The notes under the pieces: generated by a model
What the model was told of the DNA's origin: nothing
Databases searched by the model: none
What the model saw: only the letters and a program-made list of their open reading frames with translations
Part shown: positions 51,994 to 60,311 of the stretch, piece by piece
Layout of the letters: every line of letters begins with the position of its first letter
Position numbering within the stretch: the stretch's first letter is position 1
Assembly: GCA_030425205.1 (NCBI GenBank)
Contig: JAUIAP010000002.1
Span: 186,001 to 250,000 of the forward strand
DNA length: 64,000 bases
Direction of reading: 5' to 3'
From: Anaerolineae bacterium
GTDB taxonomy: Bacteria > Chloroflexota > Anaerolineae > Promineifilales > Promineifilaceae
Position numbers and translations under genes: made by a program

Positions 51994-54993
51994 TTACTTC
52001 AACACAATCGGTAAATAGATCGAACCCGCACCATCCCATACTTTGAGCTGCATGGCGGGATCACCTAATAGGATAAACGTATCATGCAGGTCGATAAATG
52101 TGTTGTTAGGGAGATTGTCTTTTGCTCCATAGACTGCCTGCCCAATGATCCGTTGACCCTCTTCAAAAATCTGCTCGTTAAACCCTTCCCAGAGGAAGTC
52201 ATGACCCGTTGCAACCGCTAGCCCCGTGGGCGCATAGCTGGCAACCGCACCCCCATTTGGATTTTTAAGCATCGTTTCTGACATGCCATCCACTGGCTGA
52301 CCGTTTTGCAGGAAGTCGAAACGATGGTACTGACCTTCCAAACAGGTCATTGGCAGCATGATGGTTAGCTGATTGCCGTTGCGTAGATTTTCCATCTGTG
52401 CAAGTGTCACAATCGACTCATCTGCCCAACGGAATTGCGAGGCATGTCCGACATATGTGACAAACCCCTGACCGTCCTCGACAAGTGAGGTGAATTTACT
52501 TTGCAGCGCAACCGTGTTTGCTTCGTAATGATCTGGATATGGCACATCGTCCTGATGGCAATCGGCGTAAAACAAGCGGTGAATCAGCTGTCCGTGTGGC
52601 GCGGCGTATTGAGAAATCAACTCGTTTGTAATGTTAAAGAAGTCACCCGCTTGGTCGTCGATGCAATTGCTGCCAGAACGCTTCTTCGAGTTGTCGCTCA
52701 CAAATAGCTGGCTGCCATGCCAACTCACGTTGAGCGGGGCATTTTCATAGCTGACCACTTTGTTGACCAACGTTTGCATTTCGCTCACGCTGCTCGCGGG
52801 CAATCGGCCGAGATGCATTGATGGCAATCGGCCGAAATCCATCGTGTCGCTAAACGCCACAAATTGATTGTCGGACGCCGTTTCGCCAATAAATTTGTCG
52901 ATGCCTGAATGTAAATAGACTGGCACAAAATTACGCCCGTTGTTGTTGCCCAACACATCACGATGGTCGTAACTGGCATCGCCGGCAAGCAGGACATAGC
53001 TGGGGGCGGTTCCGCTCCAGTTCGTATAGGCATATTCGAGGAAATTGCGGATGGCTCGGGTGCTATAGCGTCCATAGCCGAACTCGTCAAAAATGTCCTG
53101 TACAAAAACGGTTTTCACCGTCAAACCCTTGTTTTGACGCAATGAAATGAGCGGATTAAGCGCAGATTGCAGTGCTGGGTCAGTGATGATGATGTAATCG
53201 GCCGAATTGCTCCCACGCAAGCTAGACGGTGTATCTTTGACAATGGCTCCCGCGCTGGGTGTGATCGCGCCGTCCGACGTTGCCAATGCGTATGTGGCGG
53301 GGAAGGTCGTTGACGCTTGGGCTGGATTAAAGCTTCTGCCTGAGAGTGTCAACATGGTCGGGTTGTAAACATCCGTTGCATCAAAGACAAAGGCACCATT
53401 CCCAAGCCCGCTTAAGTTGTACGCATAGTTGCCCGCGCTCGGTTGTGAGAATAACAAACGCCCATTAGCCGCTTGTAAGGCACGTTCGTAGGCGACATTG
53501 ATCCATCCCAGCATCATGCTGTGTGGTTCGCCTGATCCGCCGTCTAACGCCTCAACCCCGACGACGAGTGTCGGTGAGTTGCTTGGGGTTACAGTTGCCT
53601 CTAGGACCGTTTTCGCGCCTGCGGTTCCGCTGCCGAAAAAGGTCGTTGGTGCGGCAGACTGCCCTGCGATGCGTAGTTGGACTTTGTGTGTTTCGTTGAG
53701 ATTGCGCCCCCAAATTTCGGCCGATGCGGTCACAGGTGTTCCCGCGACGCGATTCGTCAATGCAAATGTCGCGTTGACGGTCGAGTCAAAATTATCGACG
53801 TTGTAGCCGAAAATTTGCCAAAACCAGTGGTCGTGATCATCTTCTATCTCACTCAGATCATCGAGCGGGATAGAGGAGGCATAAACGCCATCCTGTTCCA
53901 TTCGCACGCCGTGTTGATAGCTGGTCACGGCTGTACCACCGCTGCCAGTCGCCAATGCACCGACGCGCTTGCGACTGCCACTCTGAAATGTTAGCCAGTA
54001 CCTATTGATGTCTGTATCTTGCGTTTCGTAGGTGATGCCCGTGCGTTTTTCCCGATCTGCAATCGACTCACCATAAAATAAAACGTAGTCTGACCCGTCA
54101 AATGCGCCAGTTCCAACAACGTGGACGGCGATCTCTTGGTCGTCGTAACACATTTTTAGGTCGGCCGCGTTGCCCGTTGTAAAGTTGGGCAAATCGGCAC
54201 GACTGATTTTGTGTACGCCTGATTGTGTCACATTGATGCGATACGCATTGCTGCCGACGCAGGGGGAAGGGGCAGGGATATCAAATTCGGGAATGGTGCG
54301 CCAGTTTTGGGCGACGTCCGCATTAATTGGATTTATGAGACCTGCAAACGCTTCACTCTCTGGACGCAAATTTTGTGCGACCGTTTTCCCATTGGGATAA
54401 GAGAAAGTCACCTCTACCGTCAGCTCGTCATAAACTAGCACGCCATCGCCGTCTGTTTGGATGGGGCGCACCGTTAGCGTCGTCAGGCGATAGTCGCGCA
54501 CGTTGTACGGATCGCTTATTTCGACGACCGCATTGGTTGCCGATGCGGCACGGCTATCAAGCGCGTAATGCTCTTCAAATTCAGGAACACTGGTCGGGTC
54601 GTTCTCATCATAGCTGACAAGAATCTTTTCGGGGGCAGGTAATGGGGTGATGTTGGCAAGGGTGTGGGTTTCGGCCGAAATCACCGCCACCTCAGCCACT
54701 GCACCGACAGGGATTGCCACCTTAAACTCTTTGTAGGGAAGCGCTGGCGCACCTTCGATGCGGCTCGTCTCAAATCCGTCAAGCGTGACCTGCTGCCAAC
54801 TGCGACCCGCCTCAATGACGTTTTGCACAGTTGGTTCAGGCTGACGTAACGTCAACCGTAACGTTGTCTCATCAGACTGTTCAACTGTCAGGGCTTCAAG
54901 TTGGGTCGGGGTGTCCGCTTGCACAAGCAAGGGGGTAATCATTACAAGCAGCAGCAATATCAGCAGCCAACTCCGATTAAACTGGTAATTCAT
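51994..54993 (-). CDS. Secreted peptidase C25 (gingipain-like) with YLPIVLK end, first of two
   Basis: About 999 residues. Signal peptide (SWLLILLLLVMITPLLVQA) and a propeptide (TVEQSDETTLRLTLRQPEP; GAPALPYKEFKVAIPVGAVAE) as in the C25 pro-domain. Protease domain from about 600: LISLRQNKGLTVKTVFVQDIFDEFGYG, YVLLAGDASYDH, catalytic His in GFVTYVGHASQFRWA, Cys in IMLPMTCLEGQYHRFD. It ends LGDPAMQLKVWDGAGSIYLPIVLK. The last YLPIVLK is of a type I associate with secreted Chloroflexota proteins. The ATG at 54993 has GGAGG ten bases upstream. First gene of the protease operon. Confidence 0.87.
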   Translation of the reverse strand: MNYQFNRSWLLILLLLVMITPLLVQADTPTQLEALTVEQSDETTLRLTLRQPEPTVQNVIEAGRSWQQVTLDGFETSRIEGAPALPYKEFKVAIPVGAVAEVAVISAETHTLANITPLPAPEKILVSYDENDPTSVPEFEEHYALDSRAASATNAVVEISDPYNVRDYRLTTLTVRPIQTDGDGVLVYDELTVEVTFSYPNGKTVAQNLRPESEAFAGLINPINADVAQNWRTIPEFDIPAPSPCVGSNAYRINVTQSGVHKISRADLPNFTTGNAADLKMCYDDQEIAVHVVGTGAFDGSDYVLFYGESIADREKRTGITYETQDTDINRYWLTFQSGSRKRVGALATGSGGTAVTSYQHGVRMEQDGVYASSIPLDDLSEIEDDHDHWFWQIFGYNVDNFDSTVNATFALTNRVAGTPVTASAEIWGRNLNETHKVQLRIAGQSAAPTTFFGSGTAGAKTVLEATVTPSNSPTLVVGVEALDGGSGEPHSMMLGWINVAYERALQAANGRLLFSQPSAGNYAYNLSGLGNGAFVFDATDVYNPTMLTLSGRSFNPAQASTTFPATYALATSDGAITPSAGAIVKDTPSSLRGSNSADYIIITDPALQSALNPLISLRQNKGLTVKTVFVQDIFDEFGYGRYSTRAIRNFLEYAYTNWSGTAPSYVLLAGDASYDHRDVLGNNNGRNFVPVYLHSGIDKFIGETASDNQFVAFSDTMDFGRLPSMHLGRLPASSVSEMQTLVNKVVSYENAPLNVSWHGSQLFVSDNSKKRSGSNCIDDQAGDFFNITNELISQYAAPHGQLIHRLFYADCHQDDVPYPDHYEANTVALQSKFTSLVEDGQGFVTYVGHASQFRWADESIVTLAQMENLRNGNQLTIMLPMTCLEGQYHRFDFLQNGQPVDGMSETMLKNPNGGAVASYAPTGLAVATGHDFLWEGFNEQIFEEGQRIIGQAVYGAKDNLPNNTFIDLHDTFILLGDPAMQLKVWDGAGSIYLPIVLK

Positions 54994-55029
54994 GCAGAAT
55001 TTCCTCCGCGTCTGTTCTAGCGTTGTCAC

Positions 55030-55286
55030 CTAAGTCATTCTGTCGTGCGACTTAAACCACAACGCTGATTGTTCTACTTTGCAGATTGGACTTTCCACGT
55101 GTCTACACAATTTGAGGGATTGCAAAAGATGAAATGCGCTGTGCGTCCTTGTATAGCAGTCTCACAATGTAAGTCCATTCTTGATCAAATGTATTGTACA
55201 AAGGGTTGACGCTTTAGGATTTGAGTTGTCGGGGCTGTTAGTTGACTCTCACCAACGTACAGGCTTGTGGGTATAGAAACAGAAAA
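55030..55286. other. Intergenic region before the C25 operon
   Basis: The gap between the peptide-gene terminator and the C25 operon. It must hold the promoter of the protease operon, but I see no confident -35/-10 pair on the minus strand. No second peptide gene was recognised here. Confidence 0.35.
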
Positions 55287-55321
55287 CGTGAATGCACAGG
55301 GCATGACCCTGCGTATTCACG
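55287..55321 (-). terminator. Terminator after the peptide gene
   Basis: CGTGAAT and ATTCACG arms with inner CAGGG/CCCTG and a 5-base loop (55287-55301/55307-55321; 7 + 5 bp with an internal 3-base bulge). A T-run follows on both strands. It lies 30 bases after the stop of the peptide gene and separates it from the protease operon. Confidence 0.75.
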
Positions 55322-55351
55322 CTTTTTGTTAGTGTATGAGGGGATATCGAA

Positions 55352-55501
55352 CTAGCTATTCAAAACGCTGCAAGATGTATCGCCTTTGCCGGGATTAACG
55401 GGGTCGCTTGGATCACAAACAGCGGCCACGCTTTCCATCGCTTGACGGTAGACAACTTCGGGTTTCTCGTAACTTTTCTTGGTTTCTTGAACCTTAGTCA
55501 T
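55352..55501 (-). CDS. Candidate RiPP precursor peptide (49 residues)
   Basis: Starts at 55501 with GGAG seven bases upstream. The first ~25 residues (MTKVQETKKSYEKPEVVYRQ and on) look like a leader; the Y-E-K-P motif recalls the YxxP leader motif bound by PqqD/RRE domains in lasso-peptide systems. The C-terminal part is Pro/Gly/Asp/Ser-rich with two Cys (residues 29 and 44) and ends CSVLNS. It sits right after a radical SAM/SPASM enzyme, a PqqD-like and an HprK-like gene, and before a strong terminator. Peptide and modification are inferred from this context; no similar characterised family is claimed. Confidence 0.75.
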   Translation of the reverse strand: MTKVQETKKSYEKPEVVYRQAMESVAAVCDPSDPVNPGKGDTSCSVLNS

Positions 55502-55611
55502 GAAATTCTCCTTAACAGACTTTATTGGCTTGAAGCCGGTTAACTCTTGTTTACGCACGCAGGCGCGTTTCGTACTTATTTGTAACGCAAAAGCGCAAAA
55601 TAAGCGAATGG

Positions 55612-56724
55612 TTAGCACCCATTAAAGGGATCATCTTTTCCACTGCTATCAATTGCCAGTGCGATATTTTCATTCGCATGATATGCTTGACGACGCAGCC
55701 GCGCCTCACGATAGGCGACCGACGAACAGCCTAGCATATCACCATCTTCAAAGGCGGCTGTCCCATGACAGCGCACACAGAATTCACGTAATTCACAAGT
55801 TGCACAGACGGGTAATTTTGTCAGTGCTAAGCTGCCGGTCTCTTCCCAGACGGGCGACTCTTGCCAAATGTCGCGCAGATCACTCTGACGCAAGTTGCCA
55901 GCAGAGACCCTTGCCCCAACACAAGTATAGATTTCGCCATAGGGGCTGATCGCCAAACTGTTCAGACCGATGCCGCAAAAGCGGAAGTCGTCGTTGGCAA
56001 TCGTGCGTGTCCAAGTACTAGGCGAAATTCGTTCGCGCATGAACTTGAGCATTTGGTCATCACTCGGCCGATGTTGCAGCGGAGCTGGATCACCCGTATG
56101 TTTTGGAATGATGGTCGTGTCGTATTGGAAACGTATCTGTTTTTGTGCCGCAAAGTTAAACAGTTCATCAAACTCGTCGATGTTCTCTTTCATCAATGGG
56201 GCTTTCATCAGCACGCGCACACCACGCTCTAGCAGCAGATCAATCGCCTGAACCGTCAAGTCCCATGAACCTGGCACTTGGGTGATGGCATCATGCACAT
56301 CGGCACGATGGCTATATAGGCTAACCTCTGTCACGACGGGCTTAACGGCCGCTATTTCATCAGCGAGCTTCGCATTGACTAAGATGCCATTGGTGAAGAA
56401 GCGCACGGCAAAGCCACGCTTACGCGCATAGCGCGCGATATCAAACACATCGTCACGAATGAACAATTCACCTCCTGAGAAGGTGATCGTCAGACCCCCT
56501 AGCGCAGCCAACTCATCGACGACGCGATAGGCTTCTTCCGTTGTTAATTCGCCGGGAACTTTTGCGCCTGGCGGCATTACGTCAAGATAGCAATGGGTGC
56601 ATCGTTCGTTACAACGGTAGGTCAACTCCCAGTGGATAGAGAGCAGGCGGTGGGTAAATTGCGTCTTGGTATAGATGCGATTGTAATCGTTTAGGGTAGG
56701 GGTCTCGGTGTATTGTTCGCTCAT
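55612..56724 (-). CDS. Radical SAM/SPASM-type peptide-modifying enzyme
   Basis: 370 residues. The 4Fe-4S/SAM motif is C38-x3-C42-x2-C45 (TYRCNERCTHCYLDV), followed by the GGE block (LTITFSGGELFIRDD). The C-terminal region holds a SPASM-like Cys set (FCGIGLNSLAISPYGEIYTC and VCATCELREFCVRCHG, plus a late Cys) for extra clusters. Such enzymes install carbon or sulfur crosslinks on RiPP precursors. The ATG overlaps the PqqD stop by one base (TAATG); the peptide gene starts 110 bases downstream. Confidence 0.88.
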   Translation of the reverse strand: MSEQYTETPTLNDYNRIYTKTQFTHRLLSIHWELTYRCNERCTHCYLDVMPPGAKVPGELTTEEAYRVVDELAALGGLTITFSGGELFIRDDVFDIARYARKRGFAVRFFTNGILVNAKLADEIAAVKPVVTEVSLYSHRADVHDAITQVPGSWDLTVQAIDLLLERGVRVLMKAPLMKENIDEFDELFNFAAQKQIRFQYDTTIIPKHTGDPAPLQHRPSDDQMLKFMRERISPSTWTRTIANDDFRFCGIGLNSLAISPYGEIYTCVGARVSAGNLRQSDLRDIWQESPVWEETGSLALTKLPVCATCELREFCVRCHGTAAFEDGDMLGCSSVAYREARLRRQAYHANENIALAIDSSGKDDPFNGC

Positions 56725-57005
56725 TACATCTCATTGAGGGTAAGAACTTGGTGGTTAACCAGCTCTTTGACGAAGGCGAGTGTGTCGCTCTCCGCATCTG
56801 CTCGGTCTACATTATATTCTTGCACAATTGTCTCGACAATTTGTTCAAGAGAAGTTTCGCCGTCGATTAGCTCAAAGATACGTGATCCGACCGCGTTGAG
56901 TACATTCACTTCGGCCGAATCGGACAAAATTAAGACCGCCTCGCCGTCGATCACACGCCCTGCCGTTTGCGGATGAGGCTCTGGATATGTTTTCGCCAAA
57001 TTCAT
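56724..57005 (-). CDS. PqqD-like peptide-binding protein
   Basis: 93 residues with the PqqD/RRE pattern: GEAVLILSDSAEVNVLNAVGSRIFELIDGETSLEQIVETIVQEYNVD followed by a helical end. These small winged-helix proteins bind the leader of RiPP precursors and hand them to the radical SAM enzyme, here encoded next. The ATG overlaps the HprK-like stop (ATGA) and the stop overlaps the radical SAM start, so all three are coupled. Confidence 0.87.
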   Translation of the reverse strand: MNLAKTYPEPHPQTAGRVIDGEAVLILSDSAEVNVLNAVGSRIFELIDGETSLEQIVETIVQEYNVDRADAESDTLAFVKELVNHQVLTLNEM

Positions 57006-57868
57006 GCTTCAATTACCTTCCAAAATTCTGGGGTTCGGTTGAAATAAAGTTCGCGCACTGGCACATGTTGCGCCAATCGATAACAGGTCGTTAATAGTTC
57101 GTTGCCCAAGGCACTGTGTTGCACAATAAAGGGTGCTGACGCGCCTAATTCAGCGACAGCCAACACAGTTGAGAGGGGTTCTACATGAGACCATACGTCT
57201 TGCTGAAGCCGATAAATGCCTTTTAATGGCACGCTCATATTGCGCGGCGGGAAATGCGTCAGTTCGCCAAAGAAAGGTACACCACAAAGATGATACGTTT
57301 CGCCTTTTTTGCGAATGATGACAATATCGTCGCTGAGAATGGTGGCAACATCGGCCGATAATCCCGCCGTCGTGCTTTTCCCCGCACCGCTCGGCCCAAA
57401 AAAGACAAACCCTTGACCATCTTTAACGACGCCAGCCGCGTGCAGCAGCAGAGAATCGTGTTGCAAACAGAGCCACGCATAAACCACGCGCAAGAAGTTC
57501 TCGATATCGGCCGTGGGCGCAAGCTCAATCGTTGCCCGTCGTGTGACGAGATTGAGTTCGCCGCGCTCACGATAAGATTCGTAATGCAAGATATCGCCGT
57601 CAAGCGCGACGTTGCTAATCCAAGTTGAGTTGGGTTCTGCGTCGATGAAGCGCGCGCCCTCCGTCAAAATGCACTCAATTGTGACTTGCGGCGGCTGCGC
57701 TGAGGTAAGAAAGAGATCGTAACGTTGGCGTAATCGCGCCATCAGATCAGATGGCGGTAGCGTTACGGCAACCGTTAAATCAGCGATGGTGATGGTAAGC
57801 GTTTCCTTCAAGCTCCGTTTCTCCGAAAGTTCAAGGCGATGGTAGCACGTGGCAGGGGGTGGGGGCAA
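57002..57868 (-). CDS. HPr-kinase-like P-loop protein of RiPP cluster
   Basis: About 289 residues. An N-terminal beta domain of unknown fold and a C-terminal P-loop (GFVFFGPSGAGKSTTAGL at about 155-172), then ATILSDDIVIIR and GVPFFGELTHFP. This is the pattern of HprK-related kinases that accompany PqqD-like proteins in RiPP clusters, where some phosphorylate the precursor. The substrate here is unknown. The start codon is uncertain: TTG at 57868 or a nearby TTG; the gene is 5 bases from the Fn3-like gene and overlaps the PqqD-like gene. Confidence 0.75.
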   Translation of the reverse strand: MPPPPATCYHRLELSEKRSLKETLTITIADLTVAVTLPPSDLMARLRQRYDLFLTSAQPPQVTIECILTEGARFIDAEPNSTWISNVALDGDILHYESYRERGELNLVTRRATIELAPTADIENFLRVVYAWLCLQHDSLLLHAAGVVKDGQGFVFFGPSGAGKSTTAGLSADVATILSDDIVIIRKKGETYHLCGVPFFGELTHFPPRNMSVPLKGIYRLQQDVWSHVEPLSTVLAVAELGASAPFIVQHSALGNELLTTCYRLAQHVPVRELYFNRTPEFWKVIEA

Positions 57869-57873
57869 ACTTG

Positions 57874-58269
57874 CTAAGGGGGTGGTAAGATGATCGGCTC
57901 TTCCATCAGCTCGCTGTCACCGTCACGAAAGATAGTTTGCAACTTATAGTAGTAGCGTGTGCCATTTTCGGCCGATTCATCGACATATTGATAGTCACTG
58001 TTGGCAAGTGGGTCGTCGGTGGGGGGAATCGGCCGATCTGTAATTTGCAAATACTCCCCCTCAGCCGTATCTGCACGATAGACATGGAAACCCAAAATAT
58101 CGAGCGTGTTCTCGGTCGTCCATGTCAGCACATAGCCGCTCGGTTGTGTCACGTAGCGATAGATTCCCACGCCCGCAACGACCAACGCCGCAACGATAAT
58201 GATGATGAGCAGATAGTCGATGAGCGTGCGTTGGCGGTTGTTAGCGTCCTGAACGTTTTCTTGACTCAA
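57874..58269 (-). CDS. Membrane-anchored Fn3-like small protein at head of RiPP cluster
   Basis: 131 residues. A polar N terminus, one membrane segment (LIDYLLIIIIVAALVVAGVGIYRYV), then a single Fn3-like domain outside (GYVLTWTTENTLDILGFHVYRA, YQYVDESAENGTRYYYKLQTI). The Fn3-like part resembles that of the mucin-like protein at 50155-51399 (WETESEIQNVGYNVYR; TTYYYWLED). First gene of the cluster, 5 bases ahead of the HprK-like gene, so probably part of the same machinery. Role unknown. Confidence 0.75.
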   Translation of the reverse strand: MSQENVQDANNRQRTLIDYLLIIIIVAALVVAGVGIYRYVTQPSGYVLTWTTENTLDILGFHVYRADTAEGEYLQITDRPIPPTDDPLANSDYQYVDESAENGTRYYYKLQTIFRDGDSELMEEPIILPPP

Positions 58270-58278
58270 TGTTAGTTG

Positions 58279-58336
58279 TAAACCGTAATGCGCAAAACGT
58301 CATTTGTCGCCAATGCGCTTTACCCATTACGGTTTA
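58279..58336. repeat. Inverted repeat between metG and the RiPP cluster
   Basis: TAAACCGTAATG (58279-58290) and CATTACGGTTTA (58325-58336) form a perfect 12-bp stem; the AATGCGC word recurs on both sides of the loop. Another member of the word-repeat hairpin type, at the boundary of two minus-strand genes. It may act as a terminator of metG, without a T-run. Confidence 0.7.
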
Positions 58337-58339
58337 TGC

Positions 58340-60142
58340 TCAGGCCGACGGTCGGTTAAGCCGACTTAACTCATCTTCGATAACTGACCCATCCAACTTT
58401 TTAAACAACGCTTGCGGTTTCGGCAAGGTTCGTCCTGCTGGAACAGCGACGCGTTCCCAGCATCCACTCGCGTTTGTGTCATCATACGTCAACGCCTCAT
58501 GCGCGCGTGTAGACTCACTAAATTCGCGCACAATCGATTCACCAAAAAGCTGGCCTTCTTCGCCAAGCATTTCGTGTAGTCGTTGTGACGTGAATGGCAA
58601 TAAGGGTGCGAACAGCACCTTGAGACCGCTAATCGCTTGGAGCGCCGTAAAAAGTGTTTTTGCCGTTGCGTCCAAATCTGTTTTAGCGGTCGTCCACGGA
58701 CTTTGCTCTTCCAGATATTGGTTGACTCGCGTCGACAGACGCAACACTTCTTGCAACGCTGCACGGAAGTTGCAGCCGTCATACTGTTCAGCGACCGCAT
58801 CAAACCCTGCATCAATCTCTGCCAATAGCTCTGTATCCTGTGCGCGTAAATCATCGCCCACATCTGGCACAATGCCTTCAAAATAGCGGCGAGTCATCTT
58901 CAACACGCGATTGACCAAGTTGCCCCAATTGGCGACCAGTTCGCTATTGTTGCGCTCAACATACCCATCCCATGACCAGTCGCTGTCGCGCGTTTCAGGC
59001 ATGGCGGCTGTCAAGAAATAGCGTAGGGGGTCGGGATCGTGTCGATCTAACGCCTCCAACATCGGGACGCTCCAATTGCGGCTGCCGCTGACCTTGAGCC
59101 CTTCCATGTTCATGAACGCATTGGCCGGTACATCGTAGGGCAAGTTGAGTTTTGCCGTTGGGTCGTCGTGATATAACCCGCTCAAGCCAAGCAGTTCAGC
59201 CGGCCAGATCACCGTATGAAACGGGATGTTATCCTTGCCGACAAAGTAGAGCGTGCGTGCAGGCTGATACCAAAACTGTCGCCACGCATCAGGGTCACCG
59301 CTGTTTTTCGCCCACTCAATCGTCGCGCTTAAATAGCCGATAACCGCCTCAAACCAGACGTACATCACCTTTTGCTCATGGTTGGGCAGCGCATAGCCGC
59401 TTTCGGGAATTGCAATCCCCCAATCCATATCTCGTGTGATTGCACGCCCGATTAGCCCCTCTTTGACCCAACTGCGCGGCAGCGCCAACGCATGTTTGCG
59501 CCAGTGCTCTTTATCCTTGTAGAGCCAATCTTCCAGACCGTTTTCCGCCAGCGCGGGCAGATCGATAAAGAAATGCTCTGTTTCACGCTCGGTTAGTTCG
59601 CTGTCATCGAGCTTGCTGCGTGGGTTGATCAATTCGGTCGCCGACGTAAATAACGTATTGCAGTTATCGCATTGGTCGCCACGCGCAGATGTATAGCCAC
59701 AGTTGGGACAGGTGCCTTCAACAAAGCGATCTGGCAGAAACTTTTCGGCCGATTCTGAATACATCTGGAGCGACTTTTCCCGATAGAGAAATTCGTGTTC
59801 AAGTAAGTTGCTGAAAACATCTTGTGCCACTTGATGGTGATTTTCCGTGTCGGTATGCGTGTAAAGGTCATAGGAAATGCCCAGCCGCTTGAATAGCTCC
59901 AAAAAGCGCGCATGGTACATCTCAAATACTTCACGCACAGGTTTGCCCAACTCGCCCGCCTTAATCGTCACAGGCGTGCCGTGTGAATCGGAACCCGAAA
60001 CCATGACGACATTGTTGCCGCGTAACCTGTGAAAGCGCGCATATATGTCGCCGGGAAGATGGGAACCCGTCACGTTGCCCTGATGTATGTCTGCATTTGC
60101 ATAGGGCCATGCGATGCAGACGAGAATGTTTTCTTTGCCCAT
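58340..60142 (-). CDS. metG: Methionyl-tRNA synthetase
   Basis: Charges tRNA-Met. 600 residues. Class I fold with the HIGH-type motif as HQGN (PYANADIHQGNVTGSHLPGD), a zinc knuckle CPNCGYTSARGDQCDNC, an active-site block PARTLYFVGKDNIPFHTVIWPAEL, and KVSGS in place of KMSKS (NMEGLKVSGSRNWSV). The anticodon-binding helix region follows; no C-terminal tRNA-binding extension is present. The motif spellings are unusual but the rest is intact. Confidence 0.93.
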   Translation of the reverse strand: MGKENILVCIAWPYANADIHQGNVTGSHLPGDIYARFHRLRGNNVVMVSGSDSHGTPVTIKAGELGKPVREVFEMYHARFLELFKRLGISYDLYTHTDTENHHQVAQDVFSNLLEHEFLYREKSLQMYSESAEKFLPDRFVEGTCPNCGYTSARGDQCDNCNTLFTSATELINPRSKLDDSELTERETEHFFIDLPALAENGLEDWLYKDKEHWRKHALALPRSWVKEGLIGRAITRDMDWGIAIPESGYALPNHEQKVMYVWFEAVIGYLSATIEWAKNSGDPDAWRQFWYQPARTLYFVGKDNIPFHTVIWPAELLGLSGLYHDDPTAKLNLPYDVPANAFMNMEGLKVSGSRNWSVPMLEALDRHDPDPLRYFLTAAMPETRDSDWSWDGYVERNNSELVANWGNLVNRVLKMTRRYFEGIVPDVGDDLRAQDTELLAEIDAGFDAVAEQYDGCNFRAALQEVLRLSTRVNQYLEEQSPWTTAKTDLDATAKTLFTALQAISGLKVLFAPLLPFTSQRLHEMLGEEGQLFGESIVREFSESTRAHEALTYDDTNASGCWERVAVPAGRTLPKPQALFKKLDGSVIEDELSRLNRPSA

Positions 60143-60238
60143 TAGTTAGATAAGCTAGGAGTTATGGAAAACGAGTCAACTGTAAAGGCATCACCCTTAC
60201 TTCCACCCGCTACTTCACGACTCCTTCCTATAAATAAA

Positions 60239-60297
60239 AAATGCAAGTTGCCGATAGCGTTCACCCGCCATTTGCAACTTGCAATTTGCAACTTAGC
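60239..60297. repeat. Word-repeat hairpin between metG and the next gene
   Basis: TGCAAGTTGC (60242-60251) pairs with GCAACTTGCA (60274-60283), 10 bp, and a further TTTGCAACTT follows. Same style as the other intergenic repeats. It ends 15 bases from the stop of the downstream gene. Confidence 0.65.
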
Positions 60298-60311
60298 CTA
60301 CGACCGTGCCG

